Shown here: positions 5,120 to 9,743 of the stretch, piece by piece | How the letters are laid out: every line of letters begins with the position of its first letter | Numbering within the stretch: position 1 is the first letter of the stretch | Assembly: GCA_919903585.1 (NCBI GenBank) | Contig: CAKKST010000326.1 | Span: forward strand, 1-9,743 | Direction of reading: 5' to 3' | DNA from: Nitrospiria bacterium | GTDB taxonomy: Bacteria > Nitrospirota > CAKKRA01 > 9FT-COMBO-42-15 | Length of the DNA: 9,743 nucleotides | Position numbers and translations under genes: made by a program | The notes under the pieces: model-generated | The model's database searches: none | Told to the model about the DNA's origin: nothing | Seen by the model: the letters and a program-made list of their open reading frames with translations, nothing else

Positions 5120-6019
5120 TTACACCTTCAAAAATCTTCCTACTGATACAAAACTGCCAAAGAGGCCGAGAAGCATACCTGCAAATAAAAGGATAGCGAT
5201 GTCAGGCCATGAAAGAAAGGCTATAGAGAACTTTCCCAGCAGAATGCCTGCATTTAATGACAGCCTCTGCATTAAGAGCTGATAAATACCAAACAAAATG
5301 GCTATAGATAAAAAGGCGCCGACCAGTCCTATTACCACGCCTTCAATAAGAAATGGTATCTTTACAAACCAGTCTGTGGCGCCTATCAGCTTCATTATTT
5401 CAATATCCTCGGCCCGTGCATATACAGTTAGTTTTACAGTATTGGAGACAATGAGGATAACTGCGAGGCTGACCAGCCCACCAACCACAAGACCCGCAAT
5501 CACCATAAGATCAAGAAAAGAGGAAAGGTTCTCCACCCACTCCTGCCCATATTGAACATCCTCAATCCCTTTTATCTTCTTGAATCTCTCTGCAAGTGAA
5601 GAGACGGCTCCGCTGTCCTGATATGCCTTTTTAATCTTTACCTCAAAATATGCAGGCAGTGGATTTTCACCGAGGCCGTCTAAAAGCCCTGTCTGGTTTG
5701 CGAGGTCTTTTTTGAATTCAGATAGAGCCTTATCCTTTGAAATAAAATGGGCAGAACTGACCTCCCTCTCTGCCCTTATCTTCTCTTCAAGGGATGTTAT
5801 GTCAGCGCTTGAAAGCCCCTCTTTTAAATAGGCGACTATCTGTATCTGTTCCTGCCATGAGGAGGTTATATCTTTCAGGTTTGAGAAGATAATAAGAAAG
5901 ACACCAAGGATAAGGAAGGAGAGGGCTATTGTCCCTACAGTAATAACAGTAACAAAGGCATTTCTCCTTATATTATTTAAGGCCTCTTCTATAAAATGGG
6001 TGATATTATATAAAGACAT
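5120..6019 (-). CDS. ftsX: Cell division protein FtsX (permease-like subunit)
   Basis: Inner-membrane partner of the FtsE ATPase; 299 residues, the usual length. A cytoplasmic N-terminus is followed by helix 1 (about 22-46), a large periplasmic domain (about 47-168) that in E. coli binds EnvC, and three more helices (about 170-193, 222-248 and 273-295). The conserved cytoplasmic block E-I-M-K-L-I-G-A-T (207-215), which contacts the ATPase, is present. FtsEX does not transport a substrate; it relays ATP cycles to periplasmic wall hydrolase activators. The start ATG overlaps the ftsE stop by one base (TAATG), indicating translational coupling. The EnvC-like gene follows after 33 bases, matching the known partnership. 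Confidence 0.93.
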   Translation of the reverse strand: MSLYNITHFIEEALNNIRRNAFVTVITVGTIALSFLILGVFLIIFSNLKDITSSWQEQIQIVAYLKEGLSSADITSLEEKIRAEREVSSAHFISKDKALSEFKKDLANQTGLLDGLGENPLPAYFEVKIKKAYQDSGAVSSLAERFKKIKGIEDVQYGQEWVENLSSFLDLMVIAGLVVGGLVSLAVILIVSNTVKLTVYARAEDIEIMKLIGATDWFVKIPFLIEGVVIGLVGAFLSIAILFGIYQLLMQRLSLNAGILLGKFSIAFLSWPDIAILLFAGMLLGLFGSFVSVGRFLKV

Positions 6020-6675
6020 TATCCGTTACTAACAATCTTCCCCTTTTCCAAGGCGATAATCCTCCGCTGCATCTTATTTAGAACCTCCCTGTTATGGGTT
6101 GCAACTATTACAGTAGTGCCTCTGACATTAATATCCTTTAATATTTCAAAAATCTCCATGGACAAATTATAGTCAAGGTTTCCTGTGGGTTCATCTGCAA
6201 TCAATATGGCTGGTTCATTAACAATGGCCCGTGCAATCGCAGCCCTCTGCTGCTCGCCGCCTGAGAGTTTTATGGGAAAGGAGTCAAGCTTATGCTCAAG
6301 CCCTAACTGCTTTAAAACAAAATAGGCCTTTCTCTTTATCTCGCTCCTCGGCATGCCAATCACTTTCAGGGTAAAGGCAACATTCTCATAGATCGTCCTG
6401 TGCTGCAAGAGTTTATAATCCTGAAATACAACGCCCATATTGCGGCGGAGATAGGGTATTTTGGAGTCTGAGAGCCGCGCAATATTCCTTCCCTGAATCA
6501 GTATCTGCCCCTCATACGACCTCTCTGCGCAGAAAAGGAGCTTTAGCAATGTTGACTTGCCTGCGCCGCTCGGTCCAGTAATAAATATAAATTCACCTTT
6601 ATTTATCTCAAGGCTAATATCCCTCAGGGCAGGATAATTGTCATAATACTTTGATACATGAAACATTTGGATCAC
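6019..6675 (-). CDS. ftsE: Cell division ATP-binding protein FtsE
   Basis: ABC-type ATPase of 218 residues working with FtsX at the septum. All nucleotide-binding motifs are intact: Walker A G-P-S-G-A-G-K-S-T (34-42), Q-loop Gln85, signature L-S-G-G-E-Q-Q (137-143), Walker B I-L-I-A-D-E-P (157-163) and H-loop His194. The segment D-E-P-T-G-N-L-D is typical of the FtsE/MacB/LolD group; the adjacent ftsX identifies it as FtsE. The start is GTG at 6675, chosen because AAGGA lies 9 bases upstream; the nearest ATG (6666) would be 18 bases from it. It opens the ftsE-ftsX-envC-ctpA block and is separated from the transketolase genes by the palindromic region upstream. No clear promoter was found in front of it. 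Confidence 0.93.
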   Translation of the reverse strand: MIQMFHVSKYYDNYPALRDISLEINKGEFIFITGPSGAGKSTLLKLLFCAERSYEGQILIQGRNIARLSDSKIPYLRRNMGVVFQDYKLLQHRTIYENVAFTLKVIGMPRSEIKRKAYFVLKQLGLEHKLDSFPIKLSGGEQQRAAIARAIVNEPAILIADEPTGNLDYNLSMEIFEILKDINVRGTTVIVATHNREVLNKMQRRIIALEKGKIVSNG

Positions 6676-6723
6676 TGTGCGGTATCCTTAAATATTTCTT
6701 ACACTCACCCTCCCCTATTAATA

Positions 6724-6868
6724 ACCCCCCCACCTATTATCCTCCCCCTCGAGGGGGGAGGAATTAAAGGAGGGGGTGAATTTAATAGCCCTCCCGTCAA
6801 GGGAGGGGAAATAAGAAGATCAAAGATGCTCTCTCCCATCCCCTCTCCCCTTGCGGGAGAGGGATAGG
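6724..6868. repeat. Cluster of three GC-rich palindromes between transketolase genes and ftsE
   Basis: First, a 27-base arm (6724-6750, ending CCTCCCCCTC) is followed at once by a 27-base imperfect complement (6751-6777). Second, CCCTCCC (6789-6795) and GGGAGGG (6801-6807) form a perfect 7-bp stem with loop GTCAA. Third, CCCTCTCCC (6841-6849) and GGGAGAGGG (6855-6863) form a perfect 9-bp stem with loop CTTGC. The third starts 22 bases past the transketolase stop on the minus strand and may act as its terminator, though without a T-run. The CCCTCTCCCGCAAGGGGAGAGGG-like form is one I remember as a dispersed palindromic repeat in many bacteria; copy number here is unknown. A plus-strand frame across this block is an artefact of the repeats. 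Confidence 0.7.
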
Positions 6869-6884
6869 GTGAGGGGTGTTATTG

Positions 6885-7823
6885 TTATTTCTTATTTATA
6901 AGCTCCATTGCTGCCTTTTTAATATCCTCTGCTGTCAGGCCGAAATATTTAAGAAGTTCCTCAGGCGCCCCTGATGTCCCAAACCTATCCTGAATGCCGA
7001 TCCGCTTCATTGGAACAGGAAATTCCTCAACCAAGACCTCGGAAACTGCGCCGCCAAGCCCGCCTATTATAGTGTGCTCCTCTGCTGTTACAATTGCCCT
7101 GCTGCTTTGAGCTGCCTTTATCACAGCCTCCTTGTCAAGGGGCTTGATTGTAGACATATTTATTACACCCGCATCAATACCCTCTTTCTTTAATGCCTCT
7201 GCCGCCTGCAATGAATAAGAGACCATTATCCCTGTCGCAATTATATTCACATCCCTGCCGATATGATGAACCACGGCCTTGCCTATTTTGAACTGGTACT
7301 CCTTGCCATAGATAATCGGCGTCTTATTCCGCCCCGCCCTCACATATACAGGGCCTCGGTACTCATAAACTGTCTTTATCACCTGACACATCTCCTCACC
7401 GTCTGCTGGGACAATAACAGTCATATTCGGCAGGACGCGCATTAGGGCAATATCCTCCAATGCCTGATGGGATGCCCCGTCCTCGCCGACTGTTATCCCG
7501 CCATGGCTTGCAACGAGTTTTACATTATTATTTGGATAGCATACAGACTGCCTTATCTGCTCCCATGCGCGGCCGCTCTCAAATATGGCAAAGGTGCTTG
7601 CAAATGGAACCTTGCCTGATATAGCAAGGCCTGCTGCTGTTCCTATCAGATCCTGCTCTGATATCCCCATATTAAAAAACCTCTCAGGGAATGCCTTTGC
7701 AAATTTTCCTGTCTTGGTAGAACCTGACAGATCCGCATCAAGAACAACAATATCTTTATGTATGCCGCCAAGCTCTACAAGGGTATTGCCATATGCATCC
7801 CTCGTTGCAACCATCTCAGCCAT
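6885..7823 (-). CDS. tktB: Transketolase, C-terminal subunit (pyrimidine-binding and C-terminal domains)
   Basis: One half of a split, cytoplasmic transketolase, which moves two-carbon ketol units between sugar phosphates in the non-oxidative pentose phosphate pathway using thiamine diphosphate. The 312 residues cover the pyrimidine-binding domain (about 5-165) and the C-terminal regulatory domain (about 185-310). Glu56 in G-I-S-E-Q-D is the conserved glutamate that activates the cofactor, and His119 in G-A-S-H-Q matches the substrate-binding histidine of D-G-P-T-H-Q. The start ATG overlaps the end of the N-terminal gene by 8 bases (ATGGCTGA), with GGAGG about 9 bases upstream, so equimolar production is likely. 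Split transketolases are common in archaea and many bacteria. Some split homologues act on other substrates, but the residues fit transketolase. The symbol follows common usage for the second half, not E. coli tktB. Confidence 0.88.
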   Translation of the reverse strand: MAEMVATRDAYGNTLVELGGIHKDIVVLDADLSGSTKTGKFAKAFPERFFNMGISEQDLIGTAAGLAISGKVPFASTFAIFESGRAWEQIRQSVCYPNNNVKLVASHGGITVGEDGASHQALEDIALMRVLPNMTVIVPADGEEMCQVIKTVYEYRGPVYVRAGRNKTPIIYGKEYQFKIGKAVVHHIGRDVNIIATGIMVSYSLQAAEALKKEGIDAGVINMSTIKPLDKEAVIKAAQSSRAIVTAEEHTIIGGLGGAVSEVLVEEFPVPMKRIGIQDRFGTSGAPEELLKYFGLTAEDIKKAAMELINKK

Positions 7824-8679
7824 TCCTTTGCCCCTCCAATTCCTTAAGCGCTATCTCAAGCTCATCCTTTGTAGGCGCAATGCCATGATATTCCACCTTG
7901 CCTTCAAAGATTGAAACGCCCTTTCCTTTTATAGTATGGGCAATGATCATGGTAGGCCTGCCCTTTACCTTCTCTGCCTCATTCATGGCAGAAAGGAGCT
8001 TTGTTATATCGTGCCCGTCTGTCTCAATAACATTCCAGCCAAAGGCGCGCCATTTATCTGCTATAGGCTCAATGGACATAACATCTTCAACCTTGCCGTC
8101 AATCTGCAATCTGTTTCTATCAAGTATTGCACAGAGATTATCCAGTTTATAATGGGCCGCGCTCATTGCCGCCTCCCAGACCTGTCCCTCCTGCACCTCG
8201 CCGTCGCCGAGGTGTACATTGACACGGAACGAAGCGCTATCAAGCCTTCCTGCTATGGCAATGCCATTTGCAATAGAGAGCCCCTGTCCGAGGGAGCCTG
8301 TTGATATCTCAATGCATGGGAGCGCTTTACTGTCAGGATGTCCCTGAAGCCTGCTTCCGAGCTTTCTTAATGTCATCAGTTCTGACTTCTCAAAATATCC
8401 GCACTCTGCAAGGACTGCATAAAGAAGGGGCGCTGCGTGGCCTTTGGACAGGATAAATCTATCCCGCTCAGGCCATTTTGGATTCTTCGGGTCATGCCTC
8501 ATCTTGGCAAAATAAAGCGCAGTCAGGATATCTGCCGCAGAAAGCGAGCCGCCTGTATGACCCGAGCCAGCATTTGTAAGCATCTTTACAATGCTGACCC
8601 TGATCCTTCTGGCAGTCTCCCTAAGTTCATCAATCTTTGTCCCTATTTCCTCTACTTCCATTATTGTCTCCACCAACAT
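7816..8679 (-). CDS. tktA: Transketolase, N-terminal subunit (thiamine diphosphate-binding domain)
   Basis: The other half of the split transketolase, 287 residues. It carries the diphosphate-binding motif G-D-G at 158-160 ending with Asn189 (D-R-N), which holds Mg2+ and thiamine diphosphate, and the substrate or cofactor histidines His41 (S-G-H-T-G-G), His81 (K-G-H-A-A) and His265 (Y-H-G). It must pair with the adjacent C-terminal half to be active. The start is ambiguous. The first ATG (8679) touches AGGAGGG and leaves no spacer; GTG at 8673 is 7 bases from AGGAGG; ATG at 8661 has its own GGAG 6 bases upstream. The true protein may thus begin two to six residues later. It follows the 117-aa gene after 5 bases and lies in a tight operon. 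Confidence 0.88.
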   Translation of the reverse strand: MLVETIMEVEEIGTKIDELRETARRIRVSIVKMLTNAGSGHTGGSLSAADILTALYFAKMRHDPKNPKWPERDRFILSKGHAAPLLYAVLAECGYFEKSELMTLRKLGSRLQGHPDSKALPCIEISTGSLGQGLSIANGIAIAGRLDSASFRVNVHLGDGEVQEGQVWEAAMSAAHYKLDNLCAILDRNRLQIDGKVEDVMSIEPIADKWRAFGWNVIETDGHDITKLLSAMNEAEKVKGRPTMIIAHTIKGKGVSIFEGKVEYHGIAPTKDELEIALKELEGQRNG

Positions 8680-8684
8680 CCCTC

Positions 8685-9038
8685 CTACTTGTTCTTTTTA
8701 TCATCTTCTTTTGACAGGAAATCCAGTATCACCTCATCAAGGCTCTTCTTTGAAATAATATCCTCCCCGAATTTTTCACCCTCTTTTTTCCCTGTCAGCT
8801 TGCCTGTCTTGACTGCCTCTATCATCCCCTTGTGCTGCTCCTTCATCAGGTCCTTTACCACATCAGTCAGACACTCGGCCCTGACAATATCTGCATAGCT
8901 CGTCTTTTTGGTGGCGATAATTGCGCCATTAATAAAGCAGTGTGTTATGATAACAGGATTCTTCAGCCCTCCATCCTCTGTCTGGACATGATATACCTTG
9001 CCGTCATATTGCACATCAGTATTGACGCCTGTAATCAT
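8685..9038 (-). CDS. Conserved hypothetical protein, 117 aa
   Basis: Soluble, no signal peptide. The N-terminal half, starting M-I-T-G-V-N-T-D-V and continuing V-Y-H-V-Q-T-E-D-G-G (15-24), N-P-V-I-I-T, G-A-I-I-A-T-K-K-T-S-Y (38-48), looks like a small beta-rich domain. I recall similar N-termini in hypothetical proteins of Acidobacteria, Desulfobacterota and Nitrospirota, without a known function. The C-terminal half is helical and strongly charged, ending in K-E-D-D-K-K-N-K. Its ATG directly follows the stop of the cyclic-nucleotide-binding gene (TAGATG), and the transketolase gene starts 5 bases after its stop, so it is co-translated with both. The placement next to a stand-alone sensor domain suggests a regulatory pair, but that is inference. 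Confidence 0.75.
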   Translation of the reverse strand: MITGVNTDVQYDGKVYHVQTEDGGLKNPVIITHCFINGAIIATKKTSYADIVRAECLTDVVKDLMKEQHKGMIEAVKTGKLTGKKEGEKFGEDIISKKSLDEVILDFLSKEDDKKNK

Positions 9039-9497
9039 CTAAAACTTCCCTAATGCAAAGAAACCAACGAGCTTCTCATTGGTCTCCCTGAGCCTTGCAG
9101 AGAGTGTCCTGCAGAAGGTCCACAAGAGCTTATAGGCTATCTCCTTATTGAAATAAAGCAGATTATCCAAGTCTGATTTTGAAATAGTCATTAGCACAGC
9201 ATCCTTATTTGCAGTGGCATCAGCAGAGCGCGGGAAGTCATCTATCAGCGCCATCTCGCCAAAATAGTCGCCAGCCTTAAGCACAGCGAGCGCCTCTTCG
9301 CCGACATTTGGTATTACCTTGCTGATACGCACCTCACCCTCGGCAATAATATAAAATTTATCGCCAAAGGAGCCCTCCTTAAAAATTACCTCGCCATTCT
9401 TATATGAGGCCCTCTGACAGATCTTTGTAATCTCCTGAAGCTCCTTCTGTGTCATGCCCTCAAAGATATATATCTTTTTAAGAAGCTCTTCTGTCAT
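9039..9497 (-). CDS. Stand-alone cyclic-nucleotide-binding domain protein (CRP-like sensor, no DNA-binding domain)
   Basis: A 152-residue cytoplasmic protein consisting almost only of a cNMP-binding domain (about 10-125). The phosphate-binding cassette F-G-E-M-A-L-I-D-D-F-P-R-S-A (79-92) has the conserved Gly-Glu and Arg90 that contact cAMP or cGMP in the family, followed by Ser91. The jelly-roll core shows F-K-E-G and G-D-K-F-Y-I-I-A-E-G-E-V (39-56). A C-terminal helix (about 118-145) follows, but there is no helix-turn-helix, so unlike CRP or FNR it cannot bind DNA alone. It probably acts by protein contacts or is a sensor subunit. Its ATG overlaps the yraN stop (ATGA), and the 117-aa gene follows with no gap. 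The bound ligand cannot be told from sequence. Confidence 0.88.
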   Translation of the reverse strand: MTEELLKKIYIFEGMTQKELQEITKICQRASYKNGEVIFKEGSFGDKFYIIAEGEVRISKVIPNVGEEALAVLKAGDYFGEMALIDDFPRSADATANKDAVLMTISKSDLDNLLYFNKEIAYKLLWTFCRTLSARLRETNEKLVGFFALGKF

Positions 9498-9743
9498 CTA
9501 AAATCTCTCTCCAATTCAAAGGCATTCTTAAATAACTCTATCTTTACATCATCCGAGATGGTTATTGCAACCACATCAAAGCGGCACCCCTTATCCTTAA
9601 TCCTCTTTGAAAAGAGATAACTCATAGCTGACTTTACTATATGCTGCTGTTTCCTGCGGTTCACTGCTAATAGGGGAGTTGCAAAGGTTGGATTTCTCCT
9701 TGCCTTAACCTCCAGAAAAACAAGTATCGGGCCGTCATGGGCT
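9494..9743 (-). CDS. yraN: YraN/UPF0102 family endonuclease-like protein, C-terminal part
   Basis: Reading from the right edge, 82 residues are visible in one frame, ending in E-R-D-F-R and a TGA at 9496-9494 that overlaps the next ATG by four bases (ATGA). The visible part begins D-G-P-I-L-V-F-L-E-V-K-A-R-R, the core strand of the family, which resembles Holliday-junction resolvase folds; E-V-K is part of the nuclease-like active site. It continues with A-V-N-R-R-K-Q-Q and C-R-F-D-V-V-A-I, both typical UPF0102 blocks. The N-terminal third, with the G-E-I-D motif, is outside the window. YraN proteins often lie near rnhB and rplS; here it opens the visible operon with the cNMP-binding protein. 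Its cellular function is poorly known. Confidence 0.88.
   Translation of the reverse strand, partial: AHDGPILVFLEVKARRNPTFATPLLAVNRRKQQHIVKSAMSYLFSKRIKDKGCRFDVVAITISDDVKIELFKNAFELERDFR

Noticed and set aside
6658..6867. Plus-strand frame of 69 codons upstream of ftsE
   Set aside because: It runs through the palindromic repeats and encodes Pro/Gly low-complexity sequence, so it is an artefact.
8437..8898. Plus-strand frame of 153 codons opposite the transketolase and 117-aa genes
   Set aside because: It crosses the junction of two well-supported minus-strand genes, and its product is rich in Ser, Phe and Cys without motifs.

Overview
The window looks like chromosome of a diderm (Gram-negative-type) bacterium. 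Evidence for this is an FtsE-FtsX-EnvC-like division module, a periplasmic C-terminal processing protease, a lipobox protein, and tightly packed operons with GGAGG-type ribosome binding sites. The order yraN, cyclic-nucleotide-binding protein, split transketolase, ftsEX, envC-like, ctpA resembles genomes of the Nitrospirota/Desulfobacterota kind. That placement is inferred from memory of gene order, not demonstrated.

Left part (1-2457): accessory DNA. Positions 1-1348 read as the end of an integron gene-cassette array. A truncated AT-rich membrane-protein gene ends inside an attC site (519-578). One complete 770-bp cassette (573-1342) follows, carrying an unrecognised lipoprotein gene and ending in a second attC (1262-1348). 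Both attC sites point the same way and have unpaired extra bases in the left arm of the hairpin, the usual attC signature. No integrase is in the window; by orientation, attI and intI would lie to the left of position 1 if present. Next come about 240 bp without a gene, then a BrnT/BrnA type II toxin-antitoxin pair on the minus strand with its own promoter. A doubtful 49-codon plus-strand ORF ends in a 32-bp perfect palindrome shared with the end of ctpA.

Right part (2458-9743): core genes, all on the minus strand, in two blocks read right to left. Block one is yraN (partial), a stand-alone cyclic-nucleotide-binding domain protein, a conserved 117-aa protein, and the N- and C-terminal halves of transketolase, with junctions of a few bases or overlaps. 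A GC-rich palindromic block (6724-6868) separates it from block two: ftsE, ftsX, an EnvC-like LytM protein with its zinc ligands replaced, and a CtpA-type S41 protease.

In the known scheme, FtsEX couples ATP hydrolysis at the division septum to EnvC, which switches on cell-wall amidases. A co-transcribed periplasmic protease could plausibly trim hydrolases or their regulators; that last link is inference. The most noteworthy finds are the unreported-looking cassette and its attC sites, the abrupt array end next to a toxin-antitoxin locus, and the short palindromic elements at gene ends.
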